DNA from: Ceratopteris richardii
Lineage: Eukaryota; Streptophyta; Polypodiopsida; Polypodiales; Pteridaceae
DNA: 64,000 nucleotides
Direction: 5' to 3'
Assembly: GCA_020310875.1 (NCBI GenBank)
Contig: CM035415.1
Span: 193,626,432 to 193,690,431 of the forward strand
The translations under genes and the position numbers were made by a program. Below are positions 9,764-19,375 of the stretch, one piece after another. The notes below the pieces were generated by a model. It saw nothing but the letters and a program-made list of their open reading frames with translations, was not told the DNA's origin and did no database searches. Position 1 is the first letter of the stretch. Every line of letters begins with the position of its first letter.

Positions 9764-11665
9764 ATGAACCTTAGATCAGGACAATATCTAGTAAGAGATA
9801 GACAAATCCTTAGGTCTTTAGAGGCTAGTGTCAACCATATGGCGAGGTCTTGGGCCCAGCAGTTGAGTCACCACTCGCATTACCCTAGCTCTAATACCAG
9901 TGAATCTGAGATGACTCAAGGCATGGACAGACCTACGGGAAGTTCAGGAGTGCCATACTTGCACAGGGTAGAAGGCCCTTACAAAACGCAGTTGGAATAC
10001 CTTAGGTCCAACCGATTAGGTGCCAGCATCTATGAGGACGGCCTAGGAAGATCGGTGGTACAGATTAAGAATCCTGATCAATCCATTGGACTAGAGCGCC
10101 CAGCTGTCAAGTTTGAAAACAGAGCATACTTGGACAAAGAAGGAACCATATACGTAGTCACCAGTCACCCAGATAGGACGGATGAATTTGGAAATGTGAT
10201 CTCAGAAGCGGACTTAGGGGACATAGAGCAAGGAAACATGGGTACAGAACCTAGAACCCCTCGAGGCAAATCAGTTCTCACTAGGATTATAACACCAGAG
10301 TGGATTCCCCAGGATAATAAGAGCATAGATTTGCTCCTCAATCGAGAAACTAACGAAGCCTTTTGGAGGTATAAATTTGATCAGCCAACTGATATAGGAA
10401 CAATCATGATCTATGAGTTTAAGGATCCTGATAGCCCAGGCAGAGTGACCTACTTAGATCAAGCTTCGGAGAGGATCTTTGTGGTGACAGAAAATGATAG
10501 GCATGCTTACACTTGGAAGGGTGAATTCGTTTTCCCCCAACCAAGATCGAATGTATCCTATGGTCACCCTGGAGCTGGAACATCCCAAGCTCATGGAAGG
10601 CAAAGAGACAGAAGTAGAGATAGACCAGAAGTAAGCTTTGCCAACCTAGTGGGCAGAGAAAGAACGAGGACGGAAACAAATAGAGTAGAGCCTGAGGTAC
10701 TTAGAGCTCACAGGAATCAAAGAAATGCGGATGAGTTCCCCCTACCACGACCTAGAGAGCACACAAGGACGTTGAGACCGACTCAGCTAGTTAAGTCCAT
10801 GAAGAACTACTTCGATGGTACTGGAGATCCATACGATCATGTGGCTGAGTTTAGGCAAGTCTTGAGAGCTGAACAAGTGGAGGATCTATTCACACAGTAC
10901 AATGCCTTTGGTCTGACCCTTAGGAACACTGCCCTGACATGGTTTCAGCCACTAAACGAGAGGCAGTTCAGGAGCATAGACCAACTCCTAGAGGCTTTCA
11001 TTATTGAATTCTCTAAGAGTGGCATAAGGCATAATACCTGCTCATTGATTCACAGCTTCAAGCAAACCCCCCAAGAGACCGTGAGACTTGCAGGAAGGAG
11101 ATTTAGGCAATATCTTGAAAGATGCCCTGTCCCTGAGCTACCCACACTAGCTAAGCAAGTGGCTTTATTCTTGGATGGATTGCTAAGTACCAAATTAAGA
11201 TCATATGTGTACTTGAAGGACCCTAGGACCATAGAAGAGTGTGTACGCATGTGTATTGACATTGAGGATAACCTAGGGGAGGAGTTAGAGCTTTCCAAGA
11301 TATACAAAGATTCAGATAGTGCCTCTAGCCTCTCTTCCACGCAATCCACATCGATTGAGGAACTTGCGGAGAAAGTAGCTCAGAAATTAGGTGTAACTAG
11401 CAAACAAATCCCAAGGTTTGCCCCTGTGAAGAGGTGCTATACTTGTGGTGGCGACCACATGGCGAATGTATGTCCCATTATGGCCCAACCCCAAGTTAAT
11501 CCTAGTAGCCAGTACTGCACCATAGAACGAAGGTACACCAATCACACCGCGCAAGACTGCCCATACAATAAGCAAGCGGTTAGGCAACCCTACCCTCAGC
11601 CATACCCTCAACAAGGCAGATACGAGAGCCAGTACCCACCTCAGCAGTATGTGAGACCTCAATAA
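9764..11665 (+). pseudogene. Gag, N-terminal part (G2)
   Basis: Start chosen at the ATG giving M-N-L-R-S-G, shared with G3 and G4 gag. The 633 codons cover an N-terminal region, the capsid-like core (YFDGTGDPYDHVAEF onward), the first zinc knuckle CYTCGGDHMANVC and a degenerate second one. It ends at TAA 11663-11665 where G1 has CAA, a C-to-T nonsense change. The reading frame continues beyond it. The sequence is close to the G1 gag throughout. Confidence 0.9.
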
Positions 11666-12924
11666 ACCTACCAACCCTATCAAAACCAACTGAGACCCCA
11701 GCCAGTGCTAGCACAGCAACCACCTGCTCCTACTAATGTGATTCCGGTAAAGTATACTGCTGCAGAAGAGAACCTGAATAGAGCTATAGTCTCTGTAACC
11801 CCACTGCTTTCCGAAAGTGACCCCAGTGACCATAGCTTTGATTCTACACATGTCGATAGTCCCCATGCTTACTACATGCAATCTCCTAAACATGGTGAGT
11901 CCTACTATAGTGAAGAACCGAGTGAACCTAGTTGGGAGTCAGATTACACAAATGTCATGTATACGAACCCCAATCCTAAGCCTCAACCTAGGCAGGTAAG
12001 ACCCCCATTCCCTAGAAGACCATGCTACAGATGTCAGGGAGATCACCTCATTCGTGATTGTCCCTTACCTCCACCTACACAACCCCAGTCAGTGACAATT
12101 CAGGCTTTTGCCAAGAGTGTGGAAAGGGGCATCTCTTATGAGATTGCCCTAAGAATCCTAATAATATGCCAAAAATCACTCCTATTAACGTTATTGGGTT
12201 GGTGGTAGACTCCACAGGAAGTGTGACGTCCACTGCACCAGTACAGGTCGTGACTAGAGCTCAGGCATTGCAGCAGAACCAAGGGGTAAACGAGGATAAG
12301 AACCCAGAGGCTAGTGAAACCGAGAGCATGACAAAGAAAAGGACTAGAGCGTGGAAAGATAGTCGAGAAAGAATGAAAAGACAATGGGCTAAAAAGATGA
12401 GTGAACTTGAGGAAAGCATAAGAGAAAACAAAGCCAGGATAACGGAACTCACATCTCAAACTCCCTCTCACACTACCCCACCACCACCATTCCCATCGCC
12501 ATCCGACCCGCCACCTTCCAACCCACCTCATACGATTCCACCACCCCCTAGAGCAGGATCAGTATTAGCTGACCCCACGCCTGAAGATATAGACATGATG
12601 CTTAGAGCATATCAGGCCAGAATCCAAGAAGGGCCGAATGTCACGGATCATGACAAGTGCTACCCTAGAGCTGACCTAGAGATAGAAAGAACCAAGCTTT
12701 GTGCGAAAATGGTCGCATTGGCTCAGATTATGTTTGAAGCCAGTCACCTTTTCAATTACTCGGGCTCAGCCAAGACGCAATTACACTTGGATGGACTTCT
12801 AGAGAAGTTAGAGGGCATAATTGCAAGATCTGCCAAGGAAGAAGAAAATCAAGAAAGAGATAATGCAAGCAAAAACATGACCCATCCCCCACCGAAAGCT
12901 TATGTGCCCAATTCCACTGAACCA
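11666..12924 (+). pseudogene. Gag C-terminal part and linker (G2), cut by Cop1
   Basis: Continues gag in frame after the 11663 stop. It holds the knuckle CYRCQGDHLIRDC. A one-base loss near 12103 (relative to G1) shifts the frame inside the last knuckle, and the rest is read from 12166 to the Cop1 boundary. The linker has a basic helical stretch (KRTRAWKDSRERMKRQW), a proline-rich stretch and AYVPNSTEP. It is interrupted at 12924 and resumes at 19381 after Cop1 and the duplicated AACCA. Confidence 0.85.
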
Positions 12925-13927
12925 TGTTGGGGCTTCACTCACTAATTAGGCATGGATATATGAAGACATATGATGGAGGAAAGAAGAAGTGAAGGAAAGA
13001 CCTATAGAAAATCAAGCCTAAGTGAAGGGACAATTTCACTATTGTAAATTAGTTGAAAATTAGAGTCTAGATTTGTATTTGATCTTTAGAACTTACGAGT
13101 TCAAGTCTAGAAGAATGTAAACCATAGGTATATAAGTTAATTTGAGTCAGAAACATGTAGAAGAGAACTCAATTTTGAAATCTGAGTGAGTAGAGAAAAG
13201 TCGTGTCCTTTCTGAGAGAGATGGTGAGAGAAAACTTCTGAGTCTGAGAGAGTTTTCCATGGCTGTGAGCAAAATTAGGCCAAGCCATTTTGTACACATC
13301 TTCTCTGATAATCAACACATATTTGTGTAGAAGGATTGAGTCTAATTCCTCTTGTACATTGAGTTCTAAGTCATTTCATATGACTGTGTAAGGTAGTTGA
13401 CAGTTACGACTTTTCTGGCGCACATTTGACTGATCTTCTGAAGGTCAGATCTCGAAGCATGGTGTAAAGTTTTTGGTAAGTGATAGCTCGTTTGAAAGCT
13501 ACTATCCTCAACTACATTTGGTCAAAAGATCTTTAAGAAACGGGACGCATACTCAGAGAAATCAGCTTAAGAGTGGAGGTATGTCAAATCGATGAAGTCA
13601 TTTTTCAGTTTTCAGACATAGTGGAAAGTTTGATACAAAATCAGAAGATTCTGAAGTTACTACTTGAAAGTTTTGGTTGTTATGTGTTGCTTAACATTAG
13701 CAAGAACATTCTTTAGCAAGTGATCAAAAGATTTGGCAAAGATTGAGCTAATACAGGTCAGATTGAAGGATTGAAGAAAAGGCGCAGATTTCTGTGCAGT
13801 GAAATTTTGATTTTCACTAAATTCAGAGATGAAGATTCACAATGTGAGTTTTGCTAAGCTAATGATGGTTATAGAGGTCTTCTAATACCACATTAGTTTG
13901 GTTCTTGTGGTGTTTCACACACCAACA
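12925..13927 (+). repeat. 5' LTR of Cop1
   Basis: 1003 bp, TG...CA ends with TGTTG/CAACA terminal inverted repeat. It contains the likely promoter TATA box at 13129-13136. Compared with the 3' LTR I see only three substitutions: near 13005, in CAGTTACGAC/T, and in TCTGTGC/AAGTG. Confidence 0.98.
13129..13136 (+). promoter_or_regulatory. Probable TATA box of Cop1 LTR
   Basis: TATATAAG about 200 bp into the 5' LTR; the same motif is at 18577-18584 in the 3' LTR. Position and sequence fit a copia U3 promoter. Transcription start not determined. Confidence 0.5.
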
Positions 13928-13929
13928 AG

Positions 13930-13941
13930 TGGTATCAGAGC
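13930..13941 (+). promoter_or_regulatory. Primer-binding site of Cop1 (initiator tRNA-Met)
   Basis: TGGTATCAGAGC, two bases after the 5' LTR end. This is the classical complement to the 3' end of plant initiator tRNA-Met used to prime minus-strand DNA synthesis in copia elements. Confidence 0.95.
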
Positions 13942-14140
13942 AGATAAGGTCCTCGAGAGTAAAGGGAGAACAGATACAAGAAGAATTGAAGAGTTCTTTA
14001 TCAAAGAAGGAGGAAGCTGAGGTGTTCAACAACAAAAGTCATCAGAAGGTTATTTCGAAGTCACTTCCAAGGGTAAAGGTCTACAAAAGGTATCATTCTT
14101 TAACCTTACACTTACAGGTTGAAGCAGAAGCAAGGATACC

Positions 14141-17100
14141 ATGGCAGATCATGTGTCCATTGACAAATTGGACAGAGATAACTATCCTGCTTGGGTAATG
14201 AGGATGGAGGCCTTACTTATGAGTAAGGACTTAATGGTATATGTGACAGGTGAAGAGGAGAAGCCTAAATTTGAAGATGAAAGTCATCCAAGAAAAGAAG
14301 AGCTAGAAGCTTTGAAGCTATGGCAGAAGAGAGATGCAAGTGCAAGAGCTTATATATACAACACTATTACAGATCATTTGTTGCCACACATCAGAGATTT
14401 AGAAACAGCTGAAGATATTTGGAATGCTTTGGAAGACCACTTCCAAAACACTACTAAAGCTAGGAAAGCTAGCTTATGGTCAGAGTTTACCACATTCAAG
14501 AAAAAGCAAAATCAGAGCATTAGTGATTATGTCACTAAGATGAAGGACTTGGCAGATAGCCTTGGATCCATTGATGAGGATATTGAAGATCATAGGCTGA
14601 TAGCACAATTACTTGCAGGGTTAAGAGGTGATGAGAGATGGAAGCCCTTTGTACTTTCAACAGAACTCTCATTAAATCATTATGTGCCAGAATTAAATCA
14701 ATTACTTGGATTGATGCTCACATTTGAGCAAGACTTGAAGTCAGATGGAGACAAAGGTCAAAGTTCTGCAATGTATGTGAAGAATAAAAAGAAAGGAGAT
14801 AAAGGCAAGGCAAAGGATGAAGAAGAGTCAACAACTCAAGCAAATTATGCAAGAGGAAGAGGTTTTGGCAGAGGTAAAGGTCGAGGAAATGGAAGAGGTA
14901 GAGGTAATCAGAACAATAACAAGAAGACATGTTGGATTTGTGGATTGAGCAATCATCTAGCATATGATTGTTGGCACAATCAACAAGGAGCAAGTCAAAA
15001 TCAGAACAACAATGGCAGAGGAAGAGGTGGAAGGTTTCAAAATCAATTTCAAAGAGGAAGACAGAATTCAAGAGGAAGTTATGGAAGAGGTGGTGGTAGA
15101 AATTGGAATCAGAACCAATCATACAACACCACATATTACAATTATGCAAATGATACACAGAATGACAACCATACAACATTGATGATGAATTCACTTAGTT
15201 CATCAGAGAAGGAGGATCTCAAGGTATTTTATATTGATTCTGGTTGTTCAAATCATTTATCAGGTAATATAGAATTGTTGTCAGAATTGGAAGAAGGCAA
15301 TTCAAGTCATACAGTACAAACAGGTGATAATACAAAACATAATGTGCATTCAATTGGAAAAGTGAAGTGCAGGAGTCGAGCTGATTTATTAACAAATGTT
15401 TTGTATGTTCCAACAATACCAAAGAATCTAATTAGTGTTGGACAAATAGTGGAAAAAGGTTTTCAAGTCAGATTTACAAATGAAGGGGTATTTGTTGAAG
15501 ATCCAGAGGATGCATACAAACCCATTGTTTGTGGTAAAAAGGAAGGTAGACTTTTTACTCTCAAAGTGCAAGGAAATGTTGGTCAAGCCCTAATCACACA
15601 TGGTGATGAAGTAATTACAGAGTTAGATCTTTGGCATAAAAGATTGGGACATTTCAATGAGAGAGGAATCAAAACTATGGTGGAGAATCAATCTGTATTG
15701 GGACTACCAAATGTGAAGAATCAACATATGATATATAAGTGTGAAGCTTGTCAGATGGGAAAAGCTCATAGACAACCATTTCAGAAGAAAGGTTTCAAGC
15801 ATGATGGTTTGCTTGAACTCATACATACAGATGTATGGGGGCCAACAAAAGAAGGATCAATAAATGGATCTAGGTATTATGTTTTGTTTATTGATGATGC
15901 TACAAGATGGATAACTCTTTATGTTCTAAAGGAAAGATCAGAAGTCTTTGGAGCCTTCAAACATTTTCATGCTTATGCAGAAAGAGTTACAGGTCAAAAA
16001 CTCAAGAGGCTAAGGTCTGATGGAGGGGGAGAATACTTCTCCCAAGAGTTTAATGATTATCTTTGGAATGCAGGTATCAAGAGAGAGATAACTTGCAGGT
16101 ATACACCTCAACATAATGGGGTGGCAGAAAGGAGAAATAGAACATTGGTTGAATTTGCAAGAGCAATGTTAAAGGAAAAGAATTGTCCTAATTATCTTTG
16201 GGCTGAGGCTGTAAATATAGCCACATACCTTGTGAATAGGCTACCATGTGGAGCTTTGAATGGTATGACCCCCTATGAAGCTTGGTGGGGTAAGAAACCA
16301 ACACTTGACCATTGTAAAGTGTTTGGGTCAATTGCCTATGCTTATGTACCATCACAACTCAGACATAAGCTTGAACCAAAGGCAGAAAAATATGTGTTTA
16401 TTGGGTATGATGAAAAGCAAATGGGTTATAGGTTATGGAGTCCTTTAACTAAACATTTCATTGTTTCCAGAGATGTGACTTTTGATGAACAGAAGAGTTG
16501 GTATGCAGATAAGGATGGTGATCTTGAAACATTTGAAGAAGAGATAAGAAGGAGTGCAAGAGGTAAATCACATATGCAGGTAGATGGAGATGAAGAACAT
16601 ATGCAAGCAAGCACATCAAGAGTTGAATCATATAGAAGGAATGAAGATGGACCAATATTTGATGAAGAAGTACATCCAGATATACATGAAGAGTGTGAAC
16701 CAAGAAGGTCAACTAGAATGAGGAAGCAACCTACAAGGTATTCATATGACACTTCTTACTTGACTCAGAAAAATTATGCTTACATGGTTAAGGAAGATGA
16801 AGAACCTCAAGGCTATGATGAAGCAAAGGGTAAGACACAATGGGAAGTAGCAATGAAGGAAGAGTTTGATGCTCTTGAAGAGAACAAAACTTGGGAACTT
16901 GTTCCAAAGCCTAATGGTAAGAAAGTGATTGGAAATAAATGGGTTTACAAAGTTAAAAAGCATGCAGATGGAACTATAGCCAGATACAAAGCCAGATTGG
17001 TGGTTAAAGGCTATGCTCAAACATTTGGCATAGATTATGATGAGACATTCAGTCCTGTGGCAAAGATGTCAACCATAAGGACAATCATTGCCATTGCAGC

Positions 17101-18334
17101 ATCAAGAGGATGGACATTGAGTCAATTGGATATTAAGAATGCATTTTTGAATGGATATATATCAGATGAGGTTTACATGGAGCAACCTCAAGGGTTTGCA
17201 GATCATAAGTTTCCAAAGTATGTTTGCAGGTTGAGAAGAGCCCTTTATGGTTTGAAGCAAGCTCCAAGAGCTTGGAATTATAGACTTGTAAAGTATCTTA
17301 ATGATCTTGGCTATCAAAGTTCAAAGGCAGATGCAAGTTTACTTATCAAAAGAACAGATGAAGGTATGATCTACATTTGTATATATGTAGATGATATTAT
17401 AATTACAGGTACCTCAAATGAAGGAATCAAGGAGGTGAAGAAGCTACTTGAGAAGGAATTCAAGATAAGTGATCTAGGAAAATTGTCATATTTTCTTGGA
17501 ATGGAAATCACTTATGCAGAGCATGGTATTTATGTATCACAAGAAAGGTATCTCTTGAATCTTCTAAAGAAGTTTAACATGGAGAATTGCAGAGAGGCAT
17601 CTACACCATTAGAAGTCAATCACAAACTCAGTAGATATGATGGTGCAGAGTTCAAAGACATGAGGAAGTATCAATCTTTAGTGGGAAGTTTGATTTATGC
17701 AACTCTAACAAGGCCTGATCTTAGTTATGCAGTTGGTGTTCTTTCTCAATTCATGCATTGTCCAAAGGATCCACATTGGATTGCAGGTCAAAGAGTCCTT
17801 AGATATATCAAAGGGACTTTGAAAGAAGGATTGTATTATCCTTTTACATCAGATATAAGATTGAGAGCCTATAGTGACTCAGATTGGGCAGGAAGTCAAG
17901 ATGACAGAAGGTCTACTCATGGCTACATGATATACATTGGAGATAAGCTTGTGAGTTGGTGTTCAAAGAAACAACACACAGTGGCCTTATCATCAACAGA
18001 AGCTGAATACAAAGGACTTATGGAAGCAGCAAAAGAAGTCATATGGATGCAGACATTATTCAAAAGCTTAGGAATTGATCAAGGTATACCCATCATTCAT
18101 GGAGATAACATGAGTTCATTATATCTTGCAGCAAATCCTGTATTTCATGCAAGGACAAAGCACATAGAGATACAGTATCATTTTCTTAGAGAAAAGGTAA
18201 TGGAGAAAGAGATTGAAGTGGTGTACACTTCTACAAAAGATCAGATTGCAGATATTATGACAAAAAGCTTGGATGGAGTAAAGACAAGTAAGTTCAAGGA
18301 GATGGCAGGAATAAAAGAGAAGAAGATTATGTGA
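14141..18334 (+). CDS. Cop1 Gag-Pol polyprotein (Ty1/copia order)
   Basis: One intact ORF of 1397 codons encodes the whole element. The start is in a good context (ACCATGG). Gag occupies residues 1 to about 300, with Arg/Gly-rich stretches on both sides of one canonical knuckle (C264-C277, CX2CX4HX4C). Protease has DSG at D366. Integrase follows: an H2C2 domain ending in CEACQ, then D564, D627, E663 (Dx62Dx35E) and a GVAERRNR motif. RT follows with YVDD at 1082-1085, then RNase H with DSDWAG near 1246 and the ALSSTEAEY motif. Integrase before RT defines Ty1/copia. No stop or frameshift and no missing catalytic residue was found, so the protein looks functional. Confidence 0.97.
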   Translation: MADHVSIDKLDRDNYPAWVMRMEALLMSKDLMVYVTGEEEKPKFEDESHPRKEELEALKLWQKRDASARAYIYNTITDHLLPHIRDLETAEDIWNALEDHFQNTTKARKASLWSEFTTFKKKQNQSISDYVTKMKDLADSLGSIDEDIEDHRLIAQLLAGLRGDERWKPFVLSTELSLNHYVPELNQLLGLMLTFEQDLKSDGDKGQSSAMYVKNKKKGDKGKAKDEEESTTQANYARGRGFGRGKGRGNGRGRGNQNNNKKTCWICGLSNHLAYDCWHNQQGASQNQNNNGRGRGGRFQNQFQRGRQNSRGSYGRGGGRNWNQNQSYNTTYYNYANDTQNDNHTTLMMNSLSSSEKEDLKVFYIDSGCSNHLSGNIELLSELEEGNSSHTVQTGDNTKHNVHSIGKVKCRSRADLLTNVLYVPTIPKNLISVGQIVEKGFQVRFTNEGVFVEDPEDAYKPIVCGKKEGRLFTLKVQGNVGQALITHGDEVITELDLWHKRLGHFNERGIKTMVENQSVLGLPNVKNQHMIYKCEACQMGKAHRQPFQKKGFKHDGLLELIHTDVWGPTKEGSINGSRYYVLFIDDATRWITLYVLKERSEVFGAFKHFHAYAERVTGQKLKRLRSDGGGEYFSQEFNDYLWNAGIKREITCRYTPQHNGVAERRNRTLVEFARAMLKEKNCPNYLWAEAVNIATYLVNRLPCGALNGMTPYEAWWGKKPTLDHCKVFGSIAYAYVPSQLRHKLEPKAEKYVFIGYDEKQMGYRLWSPLTKHFIVSRDVTFDEQKSWYADKDGDLETFEEEIRRSARGKSHMQVDGDEEHMQASTSRVESYRRNEDGPIFDEEVHPDIHEECEPRRSTRMRKQPTRYSYDTSYLTQKNYAYMVKEDEEPQGYDEAKGKTQWEVAMKEEFDALEENKTWELVPKPNGKKVIGNKWVYKVKKHADGTIARYKARLVVKGYAQTFGIDYDETFSPVAKMSTIRTIIAIAASRGWTLSQLDIKNAFLNGYISDEVYMEQPQGFADHKFPKYVCRLRRALYGLKQAPRAWNYRLVKYLNDLGYQSSKADASLLIKRTDEGMIYICIYVDDIIITGTSNEGIKEVKKLLEKEFKISDLGKLSYFLGMEITYAEHGIYVSQERYLLNLLKKFNMENCREASTPLEVNHKLSRYDGAEFKDMRKYQSLVGSLIYATLTRPDLSYAVGVLSQFMHCPKDPHWIAGQRVLRYIKGTLKEGLYYPFTSDIRLRAYSDSDWAGSQDDRRSTHGYMIYIGDKLVSWCSKKQHTVALSSTEAEYKGLMEAAKEVIWMQTLFKSLGIDQGIPIIHGDNMSSLYLAANPVFHARTKHIEIQYHFLREKVMEKEIEVVYTSTKDQIADIMTKSLDGVKTSKFKEMAGIKEKKIM

Positions 18335-18360
18335 AGAAGTCAAAGCATGCTAATTAGTGA

Positions 18361-18372
18361 TTGAGGGGGAGC
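18361..18372 (+). promoter_or_regulatory. Polypurine tract of Cop1
   Basis: TTGAGGGGGAGC directly before the 3' LTR, the expected plus-strand primer. It follows the polyprotein stop by under 30 bases. Confidence 0.85.
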
Positions 18373-19375
18373 TGTTGGGGCTTCACTCACTAATTAGGCA
18401 TGGATATATGAAGACATATGATGGAGGAAAGAAGAAGTGAAGGAAAGACCTACAGAAAATCAAGCCTAAGTGAAGGGACAATTTCACTATTGTAAATTAG
18501 TTGAAAATTAGAGTCTAGATTTGTATTTGATCTTTAGAACTTACGAGTTCAAGTCTAGAAGAATGTAAACCATAGGTATATAAGTTAATTTGAGTCAGAA
18601 ACATGTAGAAGAGAACTCAATTTTGAAATCTGAGTGAGTAGAGAAAAGTCGTGTCCTTTCTGAGAGAGATGGTGAGAGAAAACTTCTGAGTCTGAGAGAG
18701 TTTTCCATGGCTGTGAGCAAAATTAGGCCAAGCCATTTTGTACACATCTTCTCTGATAATCAACACATATTTGTGTAGAAGGATTGAGTCTAATTCCTCT
18801 TGTACATTGAGTTCTAAGTCATTTCATATGACTGTGTAAGGTAGTTGACAGTTACGATTTTTCTGGCGCACATTTGACTGATCTTCTGAAGGTCAGATCT
18901 CGAAGCATGGTGTAAAGTTTTTGGTAAGTGATAGCTCGTTTGAAAGCTACTATCCTCAACTACATTTGGTCAAAAGATCTTTAAGAAACGGGACGCATAC
19001 TCAGAGAAATCAGCTTAAGAGTGGAGGTATGTCAAATCGATGAAGTCATTTTTCAGTTTTCAGACATAGTGGAAAGTTTGATACAAAATCAGAAGATTCT
19101 GAAGTTACTACTTGAAAGTTTTGGTTGTTATGTGTTGCTTAACATTAGCAAGAACATTCTTTAGCAAGTGATCAAAAGATTTGGCAAAGATTGAGCTAAT
19201 ACAGGTCAGATTGAAGGATTGAAGAAAAGGCGCAGATTTCTGTGAAGTGAAATTTTGATTTTCACTAAATTCAGAGATGAAGATTCACAATGTGAGTTTT
19301 GCTAAGCTAATGATGGTTATAGAGGTCTTCTAATACCACATTAGTTTGGTTCTTGTGGTGTTTCACACACCAACA
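18373..19375 (+). repeat. 3' LTR of Cop1
   Basis: 1003 bp, same length and ends as the 5' LTR. Followed by target duplication AACCA and then by the resumed G2 linker, beginning with a run of cytosines near 19386-19397. Confidence 0.98.

Larger units (their letters stand above)
12925..19375 (+). mobile_element. Complete Ty1/copia LTR retrotransposon Cop1
   Basis: A 6451-bp element with two 1003-bp LTRs (12925-13927 and 18373-19375), both TGTTGG...CCAACA, flanked by the 5-bp target duplication AACCA (12920-12924 and 19376-19380). It holds an initiator-Met PBS, one uninterrupted gag-pol ORF of 1397 codons and a purine tract before the 3' LTR. The LTRs differ at only three positions that I can find (about 0.3%), so it inserted recently and may be able to transpose. 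Host: the gag-protease linker of G2. Confidence 0.98.

Noticed and set aside
14718-15194. Antisense ORF of 158 codons in Cop1 gag
   Set aside because: Shadow of the Arg/Gly/Asn-rich gag frame; composition and position explain it.
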